Positions 37,228 through 45,207 of a stretch of 64,000 nucleotides of DNA are shown here, one piece after another. Location of the stretch: NCBI RefSeq assembly GCF_002251085.2, contig NZ_NOJZ02000009.1, positions 1 through 64,000 of the forward strand, written 5' to 3'. Source of the stretch: Romboutsia maritimum (lineage in GTDB: Bacteria > Bacillota > Clostridia > Peptostreptococcales > Peptostreptococcaceae). Position numbers and translations under genes: made by a program. Below the pieces are notes generated by a model. That model did no database searches, had not been told where the DNA came from, and worked only from the letters and a program-made list of their open reading frames with translations. Position 1 is the first letter of the stretch. Each line of letters starts with the position of its first letter.

Positions 37228-38889
37228 TTATATTTCCATAATAATCGGAAATACACTTGGAGTTCTTTTAGTTTTATCATATAAAAGCTGCTCAATTGAT
37301 TTTTTCACATTATTTTTTAGTACTTGCCATTCTATTATTTTATCCTCTAAACATAACTCAATTTCGTTTTTAGATATCATTTTTATTTGTTTAATTAACT
37401 CCTCTGATTCTCGTGCATATATAAATCCTCTAGTTATTATATCTGGTCCTGCAACTATACTATATGTATCTCTTTCTATAGCTATAACTATTGTGACCAT
37501 TCCATCTTTTGCTAAGTATCTTCTATCTCTTAATACAATATTTCCAACATCCCCAACACCTAGTCCATCAACAAAAACAACCCCTGTGTGAATTCTTTCA
37601 TTTGCAATAGCCCCTTCTTCTGAAATTTCTAGTACTTGTCCTGTTTCCAATGTAAATACATTATTAGAATTCATTCCTAATTTCTTAGCTAAATCACTAT
37701 GATGCTTTAAATGTCTATATTCTCCATGAACAGGCATAAAATACTTAGGTTTTACAAGACTATGAATTAATTTTAATTCTTCTTGATAAGCATGCCCTGA
37801 AACATGTATTTCTTCTAAATCTTCATATATTACTTCAACACCTTTTCTAAATAATTGATTTATAACTCTTGAAATAATTTTATCATTTCCAGGTATAGGC
37901 GATGCCGAAATTATAAATAAATCATCTTTATCAATCTCTATTTTTCTATGTGTTCCATATGCTATTCTAGATAAGCCTGCCATAGGCTCACCTTGACTAC
38001 CTGTTGTTATTATCGTTATATTTTCATTTGGATATTTCTTTATATCATCTATACTTATTAAATAATCTTCTAATATATGAAGATATCCTAATTCCATAGC
38101 TACTTGTGATATATTCTCCATGCTTCTACCGCTAAATGCAATCTTTCTATTATGTTTTATAGATGCATCTGCTATTTGCTGCATTCTATGTATATTTGAT
38201 GCAAATGTTGCTACAATAACCCTTCCTTTTCCAGTTGAAAATATTCTAGTTAATGTTTCTCCTATAGTTTTTTCAGAAATAGAATGACCATGTCTTTCTA
38301 CATTTGTACTATCTGCTAGTAAAAGTAAAACTCCTTCTCTTCCTAATTCTGAAATTCTATTTAAGTCCATTAATCGTCCATCTATTGGTGTATAATCAAT
38401 TTTAAAATCACCTGTATGAATTATAGTTCCTATAGGAGTAAATATTGCTAATGAACAAGCATCTGCTATGCTATGTGTTGCTCTTATAAATTCTACCTGA
38501 ATTTTTCCAACTGAAATTTTATCTCCAGCATTAACAGGAATCATATTACACATGGACATCATGTTATGTTCTTTTATTTTATTTCCAACTAAACCTAATG
38601 TTAGTCTAGTCCCATATACAGGCATATTTATTTGTTTTAATATATAAGGAATTGCACCTATATGGTCTTCATGTCCATGAGTCAAAAACATACCCTTTAC
38701 TTTATCTTTTTTACTTAACAAATATTTTATATCTGGAATTACCAAGTCAACACCGTACATATCTTCATCTGGAAAAGATACTCCACAGTCAATAATTATT
38801 ATTTCATCTTGATACTCTATAGCTGTAATATTTTTTCCTATTTCACCTAAACCACCTAAAGGAATTATTCTCACATTACCTTCATTCAT
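37228..38889 (-). CDS. rnj: Ribonuclease J
   Basis: A 553-residue metallo-beta-lactamase/beta-CASP ribonuclease. Seen: the metal motif HGHEDH (71-76), further ligands in ATHSIADACS and IHTGDFK, beta-CASP blocks ADSTNVERHGHS and TTGSQGEPMAG, and VSGHAYQEELK. It degrades RNA as a 5' exonuclease and endonuclease in mRNA turnover and rRNA maturation. Length matches RNase J1/J2. Single gene with its own SD. Confidence 0.95.
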   Translation of the reverse strand: MNEGNVRIIPLGGLGEIGKNITAIEYQDEIIIIDCGVSFPDEDMYGVDLVIPDIKYLLSKKDKVKGMFLTHGHEDHIGAIPYILKQINMPVYGTRLTLGLVGNKIKEHNMMSMCNMIPVNAGDKISVGKIQVEFIRATHSIADACSLAIFTPIGTIIHTGDFKIDYTPIDGRLMDLNRISELGREGVLLLLADSTNVERHGHSISEKTIGETLTRIFSTGKGRVIVATFASNIHRMQQIADASIKHNRKIAFSGRSMENISQVAMELGYLHILEDYLISIDDIKKYPNENITIITTGSQGEPMAGLSRIAYGTHRKIEIDKDDLFIISASPIPGNDKIISRVINQLFRKGVEVIYEDLEEIHVSGHAYQEELKLIHSLVKPKYFMPVHGEYRHLKHHSDLAKKLGMNSNNVFTLETGQVLEISEEGAIANERIHTGVVFVDGLGVGDVGNIVLRDRRYLAKDGMVTIVIAIERDTYSIVAGPDIITRGFIYARESEELIKQIKMISKNEIELCLEDKIIEWQVLKNNVKKSIEQLLYDKTKRTPSVFPIIMEI

Positions 38890-39051
38890 ATTAACAATTA
38901 CTCCTTTTTTTATATTTATAAATAATTTATATTAGTATATATTTTTTCTGAAAAATTCATCTTAATTCTATTATTATAAATTAATATAAACATATACCTA
39001 TTTATGAATAATATATCCACTTAAACACAAAATAATAGTGGAGGTGTTTTT

Positions 39052-39558
39052 ATGATTAATTTAAGTACGAAAGAAAAATTTTTATTAGAAGATGAAAAAG
39101 AGCAAGAAAAGTTATGTGTAGAAAAATATAAAGATTTTGCTCAAAAAGCACAGGACTCACAATTAAGCGACCTATTTTCTCAGTTATCTCAAAAAGAACA
39201 ACAGCATTATGATTCAATATGCCAATTATTAAACGGAACCATGCCAAATATAAATCAACAACAAAATCAAGGTATTCAACAAGTTAATAATACAAGCATA
39301 GACAAACCTAATTTAAATTTAGAAAATGTAAATTCACAAATTGGACAAAATAATTCTTACAATGAACATGATAAAATGCTTTGTATAGATTCTTTATCTA
39401 CTGAAAAATACGTTTCATCTACATATAATACTGCTGTATTTGAATTCAGAGATAAAAATATAAGACAAATTCTTAATCATATACAAAAAGAAGAACAAGA
39501 ACATGGCGAAAAAATATTCAATTATATGTCTAATCATGGAATGTACCAAGTCAAATAA
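39052..39558 (+). CDS. Spore coat protein, CotF/ferritin-like
   Basis: A 168-residue protein rich in Gln, Asn and Glu. Two helical halves (about 1-60 and 100-165), LCVEKYKDFAQKAQDSQLSDLF and TYNTAVFEFRDKNIRQILNH (shortened here), are joined by a Gln/Asn-rich linker. This resembles the clostridial spore coat proteins with a ferritin-like fold. GGAGGTG precedes ATG. Expected in the mother cell late in sporulation; no sigma-K promoter was confidently found. Confidence 0.7.
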   Translation: MINLSTKEKFLLEDEKEQEKLCVEKYKDFAQKAQDSQLSDLFSQLSQKEQQHYDSICQLLNGTMPNINQQQNQGIQQVNNTSIDKPNLNLENVNSQIGQNNSYNEHDKMLCIDSLSTEKYVSSTYNTAVFEFRDKNIRQILNHIQKEEQEHGEKIFNYMSNHGMYQVK

Positions 39559-39576
39559 AAAAATTTATCAAATTAA

Positions 39577-39611
39577 AAAAGCTATAGAAATCTTAGATTT
39601 CTATAGCTTTT
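39577..39611. terminator. Bidirectional terminator
   Basis: AAAAGCTATAGAAATC pairs with GATTTCTATAGCTTTT between the convergent coat protein and BMP lipoprotein genes. Confidence 0.92.
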
Positions 39612-39617
39612 CATATT

Positions 39618-40646
39618 TTATAAATTTTTTAAAAATTCATCATATTCTACTTTATTTTTAGGAGCTTTTAATTCTCCGCTTTTAAATTTAGATGTTTCTT
39701 GTTTTACAAAATCAAGTATATCTTTTGGTACTAAATTAGAAGTAGTATCTGGTATACCTACTGCATTTTGATCTAGCCCAAATACTTCAGTTGTTCCACC
39801 TTCAAACTTACCATCTACTAATTCCTTAGCTAATGCAAATACACCTACATCTACTCTTTTTATAGCTGATGATAAAACATTTTTTGGTGCTAATTCACTT
39901 TGGTCTCTATCTACACCTATAGCATATTTACCAGTTTCTTTAGCAGCTTCTATTGCACCTGTTCCAACATCTCCTCCTGCTATGAATAATGTATCTGCAC
40001 CTTTTGAATACATTTGATTAGCTATTGCCTTTCCTTTGGCTTGATCTGTGAATGAGTTTGCATACTGTTCTTGTATTTCTATTTTAGGATTAGCAGCTTT
40101 TACTCCTGCCATAAATCCATATTGGAAAGTTTCTATAACTGGTATTTGAATTCCTCCTATGAAACCTACATTATTTGTTTTTGTCATTTTTCCTGCTACT
40201 AATCCTACTAAATAAGCAGATTCTTGAGCATTAAATAATACACTTTTTACATTCTTAGGTACATCTTTATAAGTTTCATCTACTATTGCAAATTTTTGAT
40301 CTGGGTATAATTCTGAAGCTTTCTGTATTGCTGGAGATAACTTAGATCCAACTCCTAAAATTAAATCTGCACCTTCATCAACTAACGTCTCAACATTTGG
40401 TGCGTAATCTGAATCTTGTTTAGACTCTAAGTACTTTACATCTATACCTAATTCTTTTTGTGCCTTTTGAAGACCTTCCCAAGCTGATTGGTTAAATGAT
40501 TGATCATTTACACCTGCTACATCTGTTATCATTGCTACTTTTAATTTTTTACTACCTTTCGCTTCTTGCTTACCTGAACATCCTACTAATAATGATGTTG
40601 ATAATACAGTTGCTGTTGCTAAAGCTACTATTTTTTTTAAGTTCAT
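39618..40646 (-). CDS. BMP family nucleoside-binding lipoprotein
   Basis: A 342-residue lipoprotein: lipobox LVGC (Cys23), then the Bmp/Med fold with KVAMITDVAGVNDQSFNQSAWEG (quoted in part: DVAGVNDQSFNQ) and IGVDRDQS. Family members bind purine nucleosides for BmpB-NupABC type importers. The ATPase and permease genes are not beside it here. Strong CAGGAGG site. A terminator-like hairpin lies 60 bases upstream. Confidence 0.9.
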   Translation of the reverse strand: MNLKKIVALATATVLSTSLLVGCSGKQEAKGSKKLKVAMITDVAGVNDQSFNQSAWEGLQKAQKELGIDVKYLESKQDSDYAPNVETLVDEGADLILGVGSKLSPAIQKASELYPDQKFAIVDETYKDVPKNVKSVLFNAQESAYLVGLVAGKMTKTNNVGFIGGIQIPVIETFQYGFMAGVKAANPKIEIQEQYANSFTDQAKGKAIANQMYSKGADTLFIAGGDVGTGAIEAAKETGKYAIGVDRDQSELAPKNVLSSAIKRVDVGVFALAKELVDGKFEGGTTEVFGLDQNAVGIPDTTSNLVPKDILDFVKQETSKFKSGELKAPKNKVEYDEFLKNL

Positions 40647-40705
40647 TTATAATTCCTCCTGATGTCTTTTAATATATCTTTATTATTTACTATTAATATA
40701 AAAAA

Positions 40706-40733
40706 ATCCCTTTGCCTAGAGAGACAAAAGGAT
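40706..40733 (-). terminator. Terminator in the leader of the BMP gene
   Basis: On the minus strand ATCCTTTTG pairs with CAAAGGGAT, followed by seven T. It lies 180 bases after the M20 peptidase stop and 60 bases before the BMP start, so it may end the former or attenuate the latter. Confidence 0.75.
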
Positions 40734-40912
40734 ATTTAATCAAATTAATCTATAATAACTTAAATTATATAATCATCTTCTTAGTTTCTCTGAACTAAAT
40801 TAAAGTTTATTTATTTTCTTTAAGATTATCACATGTTTTCATATTTTTGTCAATGTTAAAAATTCAAGTTGTTCAAATTATAACTTTTTACTTCATAATA
40901 TATAACTGTATT

Positions 40913-42094
40913 TTATTGGAAATATAATACATTCATCACATGCATCATAACTCCTATTGGTAAACATTCTTCATCTATATCAAATTTAGATGTATGAAGT
41001 GGGTGTACTATATTCTTAAGTTCATTTTTACATCCTAAGTGAAAAAAAGCACCTTTACAATTTTCAGTATAAAATGAGAAGTCCTCTCCACCTAACGATG
41101 GATTCTGTCTCATAATCAACTTATCTTTTCCAAATAAAGTTTTTACACTTTCAATAACAATATCTACTGCATTTTTATCATTTATAACTGGTGGATACCC
41201 TCCACTTTCTATCTCAAGCTCTCCAGTACATCCAAATGCTTGTGAAATTTTTCCAACAATTTCCTCAATCCTTTTTATCATAAAATTTCTTGTTTGTTTA
41301 TTTAGAGCTCTTAATGTTCCATTTAATTCTACATTTTCACAAATAATATTTTGCGCATATCCACCTTTTATTTTCCCAATAGTTAATACAGCTAAATTAC
41401 AAGGGGATATATTCCTACTTATTATACTTTGTAACCCTACCACAACTTGAGATGCTGCAACTATAGCATCTACTCCTTCGTCTGGATATGCTCCATGTGA
41501 TTGTTTTCCTTTTATAGTTATCTTTATGGTGTCAGCACTAGCATTTAATGTATTATATTTAGTTTCTATAAAAGAAGTATCTATATGTGGTTGAACATGT
41601 AGTCCAAATATATAGTCAACTTTAGGACTTTCTAAACATTTGTCTTTTATTAAAAATCTAGCTCCTCCCATATCTTCTTCTGCTGGTTGGAATAAAAATT
41701 TTACATTTACATTTAACATATCTCTTATTCCATACAAAACCTTGCATGCCCCTAAAAGAATTGCTGTATGTGCATCATGTCCACATGCATGCATCTTACC
41801 TTTATTTACAGATTTATACTCAGTATCATTTAGTTCATTTATAGGCAGTCCATCTATATCTGCTCTTATTGCTATCGTTTTTTTTGCATTCTTATTTAAA
41901 ATATATGCCATTACTCCATAATGTTTTTCAAACTCAATATAGTCTATACCAATTTCATTTAAATATTTAACGATTTTTATTTTTGTAATATATTCCTGTG
42001 TTGATAATTCAGGTGTCTTATGTAAGTCTCTTCTTACATTTATAAGCCACTCTTTAATATCTGTACATAGTTTAACAACACATTCTCTTTTCAT
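40913..42094 (-). CDS. M20 family amidohydrolase
   Basis: A 393-residue M20D metallopeptidase. Metal and catalytic motifs: CGHDAHTAILLG, FQPAEEDMGGA with the Glu pair, FGLHVQPHID, and a late His in NIVHPLHTSKFD. Family members cleave N-acyl amino acids, hippurate or aminoacyl conjugates in the cytosol. Not distinguishable further. GGAGTGATAGT before ATG. Single gene. Confidence 0.9.
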   Translation of the reverse strand: MKRECVVKLCTDIKEWLINVRRDLHKTPELSTQEYITKIKIVKYLNEIGIDYIEFEKHYGVMAYILNKNAKKTIAIRADIDGLPINELNDTEYKSVNKGKMHACGHDAHTAILLGACKVLYGIRDMLNVNVKFLFQPAEEDMGGARFLIKDKCLESPKVDYIFGLHVQPHIDTSFIETKYNTLNASADTIKITIKGKQSHGAYPDEGVDAIVAASQVVVGLQSIISRNISPCNLAVLTIGKIKGGYAQNIICENVELNGTLRALNKQTRNFMIKRIEEIVGKISQAFGCTGELEIESGGYPPVINDKNAVDIVIESVKTLFGKDKLIMRQNPSLGGEDFSFYTENCKGAFFHLGCKNELKNIVHPLHTSKFDIDEECLPIGVMMHVMNVLYFQ

Positions 42095-42182
42095 ACTATC
42101 ACTCCTTACATAATACTTTATGTTCTAAATATCTTAATAATAATTTGTCTATTATTATTTCTTAAATATTTTTAATAAATGC

Positions 42183-42211
42183 TTGACTATATATAATATT
42201 AGAGCTAAAAT
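42183..42211 (+). promoter_or_regulatory. Promoter without a gene (small RNA candidate)
   Basis: TTGACT (42183-42188), exactly 17 bases, TAAAAT (42206-42211) on the plus strand. No plus-strand gene follows; a strong terminator lies about 60 bases downstream. Confidence 0.6.
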
Positions 42212-42216
42212 TTAAT

Positions 42217-42301
42217 TAGAATTATATAGTGAATAGATTTTATATTTGAAAATATAATGAAATTATTAAGTCAGAAGGCTTCATTGCCTTCTGGCTTTTT
42301 T
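42217..42301 (+). ncRNA. Candidate small RNA
   Basis: Segment of about 85 bases between a good sigma-A-like promoter and the terminator GTCAGAAGGC/GCCTTCTGGC plus T6 (42270-42301). It holds a second short hairpin (ATTTTATATTTGAAAATATAATGAAAT region). No ORF with a ribosome binding site. The neighbours both lie on the other strand, so this is not the end of a known transcript. Confidence 0.5.
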
Positions 42302-42310
42302 GATTTTCTA

Positions 42311-42441
42311 TTCAACTGTACAAATCCCTATAAGGTTGATAGTTAAATTTAACATTTAATCCTTATTCTACTTTCCCCAAAAGTAGGAATATACCAAATT
42401 TTGAGTTGTCTTGAATTATATAACAAGGCAACTCTTTTTTT
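42311..42441 (+). ncRNA. Structured plus-strand segment ending in a terminator
   Basis: Three helices in a row: TCAAC/GTTGA, then TTCTACTTT/AAAGTAGGAA with a CCCC loop (about 42367-42390), then GAGTTGTCTT/AAGGCAACTC followed by TTTTTTT (42403-42441). No plus-strand ORF. It may be read-through RNA from 42217 or a separate RNA; no clear promoter. Confidence 0.35.
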
Positions 42442-42460
42442 ATACAATATATAAAAAAAA

Positions 42461-42496
42461 GCTACCTTAAATTCCTTTTTTAAGATAACTTCTTTC
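42461..42496 (-). terminator. Terminator of the 289-residue unknown gene
   Basis: On the minus strand AGTTATCTTAAA pairs with TTTAAGGTAGCT and is followed by eight T, directly after the stop at 42514. Confidence 0.88.
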
Positions 42497-42513
42497 CTTT
42501 TTTCTATTTTATT

Positions 42514-43383
42514 TTACTTTACGAATTTATTAATAAAGTCAATCATTTTAAGCTTTAATATTCCAGCATAATCTACGATTTGTACTATTTGATTATTATT
42601 GTCTGTTTGATAATTAAAATTCGAAATTTTAATATTTAGATTTTCTTCATCTTTCTCTATAATATATCCTGCATCCATAGTATTTGAAATTTCTAAATCC
42701 CCAAAATCTAAATTATCACCTTGTATATTCTCACCACTTGCACAGATTATTTCTTTTGAACAATTACTTCCATCAACTGCAAATGGTATATATATATCTT
42801 TAGTTTCTTGGTTCTCTGATTTTATAAATAGTCTATTTGTAATTTTACTTTTCTCAATTTTTATAGGAATTAAATTTGATTCTACAACTTCATCTAAATT
42901 TTCTTTTGTAGTTTTTATTAAGCTTTCTATATCAAATTTACTAGAATCTATCTTTAGGATATTTAATGTTTCTAAGTTTTCTTTTGGTATATATTTCTCT
43001 ACATTAGAAAACACATCATAGACATCTTTTATTTCATATCCTTTTTTTATATAGTTATTTTTTATCTCATATTCTTCATCAAATTCTTTAATCAATTTAT
43101 TTAATTCTTCTTTAGTTTGAGAATTTTTTATACTAATAACAAATGGTATTATCTTACTTGGCTTCATTAAAAACATTTCTAACGGTTTCATCGTTGCATT
43201 TGCTTCAATTATATCTCCCTCTTCAAATGCAACTTCTATCCCATCTTCTAAAAATGCAACTTCTACTTCCATTTCATAATCTTCTTCATTTATTTCATTA
43301 GTTCCAACTGGATACATTACTATTAATTTACTTTTGTCGTATACATATCCAAATGAAAAATCTATCTCTAATTGTTTTTTCAT
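42514..43383 (-). CDS. Uncharacterised acidic protein
   Basis: A 289-residue protein with no signal peptide or membrane segment and a strong excess of Glu and Asp over basic residues. Beta-rich N-terminal part (about 1-75) with MKPLEMFLMKP, a helical middle (90-165), and a beta-rich C-terminus ending FINKFVK. I do not recognise the family. AAAAGGGG precedes ATG and a good terminator follows. It is 36 bases from a small membrane protein gene, so the two are likely co-transcribed. Confidence 0.75.
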   Translation of the reverse strand: MKKQLEIDFSFGYVYDKSKLIVMYPVGTNEINEEDYEMEVEVAFLEDGIEVAFEEGDIIEANATMKPLEMFLMKPSKIIPFVISIKNSQTKEELNKLIKEFDEEYEIKNNYIKKGYEIKDVYDVFSNVEKYIPKENLETLNILKIDSSKFDIESLIKTTKENLDEVVESNLIPIKIEKSKITNRLFIKSENQETKDIYIPFAVDGSNCSKEIICASGENIQGDNLDFGDLEISNTMDAGYIIEKDEENLNIKISNFNYQTDNNNQIVQIVDYAGILKLKMIDFINKFVK

Positions 43384-43419
43384 ATTTTTCCCCTTTTCTC
43401 TTAATTATCTTATTTAAAA

Positions 43420-43608
43420 TTATTCTCTTTCTTTTGTTGAGCTTGATTTTATAAGTTTTATATGTCTCATTATAAAATAAACTTCCATAGTCATGGCTAA
43501 GCATGCCATTATTCTTGTAGTTATATCAGTTGTGTCTATTGCAAAGTTAAAGAAATACATAACTAACAATGTATCTATTAATATTATAATCAAGTCTAAG
43601 ATTTTCAT
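43420..43608 (-). CDS. Small two-helix membrane protein
   Basis: A 62-residue protein with two hydrophobic stretches (about 3-22 and 32-48) and a basic, Ser-rich tail (HIKLIKSSSTKERE). AGGAGAG lies eight bases before ATG. Not recognised. First gene of a two-gene unit with the acidic 289-residue protein; the two might act together at the membrane, which is inference from order only. Confidence 0.65.
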   Translation of the reverse strand: MKILDLIIILIDTLLVMYFFNFAIDTTDITTRIMACLAMTMEVYFIMRHIKLIKSSSTKERE

Positions 43609-43644
43609 TATGTCTCTCCTAATTTTTCAATTTAATTTAAATAA

Positions 43645-43678
43645 AAATAACCCTGATGTTAAAAATCAGGGTTTATTT
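43645..43678 (-). terminator. Terminator of the Mrp gene
   Basis: AAATAACCCTGAT pairs with ATCAGGGTTTATTT, 45 bases after the stop at 43724; tails are A/T-rich on both sides. Confidence 0.85.
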
Positions 43679-43723
43679 TATAATCGTTATAATATCAAAA
43701 TTAAATTGTTTAGTCAATTAAAT

Positions 43724-44569
43724 TTATTGCATTATACTTTCTTTTTCTTTCATTGAATTAATCATATTTGTTACTATTGAATCGAACATTTTTTCAGTAT
43801 CTTTATCTGTTATAGATCCATTTATAGATATATTACCTATACTACTTATCATAGGTAATTCTCCTAGTAAATTCAGGTTCATTTTATCTAAGAATTCAAT
43901 ATTTTTTTCTCCATCAAATATTTTAATTTTCTTATTACAATCTGGACATTGTATATAACTCATATTTTCTACTACACCAATTATGTCTATATCCATTTTT
44001 CTTACCATATTAACTGCCTTTGATACTATCATAGATACCATATCCTGCGGAACTGATATCATTACTATTCCATTAATTGGTATAGATTGCATAACAGTTA
44101 AAGGAACATCACCTGTTCCTGGTGGCATATCTATTATCAAATAATCTAATTCTTCCCATAATACGTCTGTCCAAAATTGCTTTACAGCATTAGATATCAT
44201 TGCACCTCTCCATATTACTGGCTCATTTTCATTTTCTATTAATAAATTTAAAGACATTACTTTTATTCTATCTTTAGTTTCTACTGGGAATATAAACTGT
44301 TCAGATGTTTTTGCTTTTTCATTTTTTATTCCCAAAAGTCTAGGTATACTAGGTCCTGTTATATCAGCATCTAATACACCTACTTTATATCCTTTTTTAC
44401 TTAAATTTTTTGCGATTAATGCTGATATAGTAGACTTTCCAACGCCACCTTTACCACTCATTACACCAATAACATTTTTTATATTATTCATTGTATTATT
44501 TTCTACTGCACAACTTGATTTATCTTTGCTACATGATCCATTTGATGGACATGAGTTACAATTTGACAT
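43724..44569 (-). CDS. mrp: Mrp/NBP35-type iron-sulfur cluster carrier ATPase
   Basis: A 281-residue P-loop ATPase. N-terminal Cys-rich stretch CNSCPSNGSCSKDKSSC (4-20), the deviant Walker A GKGGVGKST, DADITGPS, IDMPPGTGDVP, and the paired CPDC (about 213-216) for a bridging cluster. It should bind and deliver 4Fe-4S clusters to target enzymes in the cytosol, fitting an anaerobe with iron-sulfur enzymes such as the fumarase. Single gene; AAGGGGG SD. Confidence 0.92.
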   Translation of the reverse strand: MSNCNSCPSNGSCSKDKSSCAVENNTMNNIKNVIGVMSGKGGVGKSTISALIAKNLSKKGYKVGVLDADITGPSIPRLLGIKNEKAKTSEQFIFPVETKDRIKVMSLNLLIENENEPVIWRGAMISNAVKQFWTDVLWEELDYLIIDMPPGTGDVPLTVMQSIPINGIVMISVPQDMVSMIVSKAVNMVRKMDIDIIGVVENMSYIQCPDCNKKIKIFDGEKNIEFLDKMNLNLLGELPMISSIGNISINGSITDKDTEKMFDSIVTNMINSMKEKESIMQ

Positions 44570-44743
44570 ACAATTCGCCCCCTTATTTTCCTTAATATTC
44601 CCTTAAAGTAAATGTTAAACTCTTTTAATCTCTTTGTCAAATTTTACATTATACTTTTTTATTCTTTACAAATATATCTTTTTATTATGTCTGTATATTA
44701 CATATACTATGATTAATAATAGTTTTTAAAGGAGACTAATTTA

Positions 44744-45145
44744 ATGACACATAATTTTAAAAATTTAAAGCATAAAATTATAGAATATATAAAGTTTAAT
44801 ATTATAGGTATATCTAATTTTTTAATATCACAAATGGTTTATCTTTTATTATTTTTAAAATTAAAATTAAATTATATACTAGCATATACTATCACAAGTG
44901 TATTAAGTATTATTGCTGCATATTTTTTAAATTCTAAATTTACTTTTAAAGAAAATAAGCTTTCTTTAAAAAAATTCTATCTAACTGGATTAGTTTATAT
45001 TTTTGAATACATACTAAATTTAGGCATTATTATACTCATGATTAAATATCTAAGTTTTAGTAAAATAATTGCTCCTCTAATTGCGCCTTTATTTTCTACT
45101 CCTCTAATATTTTTCTTAATGAGGTTTGTAATTAAGAAAAAATAG
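44744..45145 (+). CDS. GtrA family membrane protein
   Basis: A 133-residue protein with four membrane helices and the GtrA pattern: FNIIGISNFLIS at the start, YFLNSKFTFKE in the middle, FFLMRFVIKKK at the end. GtrA proteins are thought to flip or present lipid-linked sugars for cell-wall or O-antigen glucosylation. No glycosyltransferase partner sits beside it. AAAGGAG precedes ATG. Confidence 0.88.
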   Translation: MTHNFKNLKHKIIEYIKFNIIGISNFLISQMVYLLLFLKLKLNYILAYTITSVLSIIAAYFLNSKFTFKENKLSLKKFYLTGLVYIFEYILNLGIIILMIKYLSFSKIIAPLIAPLFSTPLIFFLMRFVIKKK

Positions 45146-45157
45146 ACTAGCTAAAAA

Positions 45158-45197
45158 TAGCTGTATCAAAATAAATTTTATTATTTGATGCAGCTTA
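45158..45197 (-). terminator. Terminator of the PAS histidine kinase gene
   Basis: AGCTGTATCAAAATAAA pairs with the TTTATT..TTTGATGCAGCT arm; the minus-strand tail is ATTTTTAGC. It may also serve the convergent gtrA gene. Confidence 0.8.
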
Positions 45198-45207
45198 TTT
45201 GTCTAAA

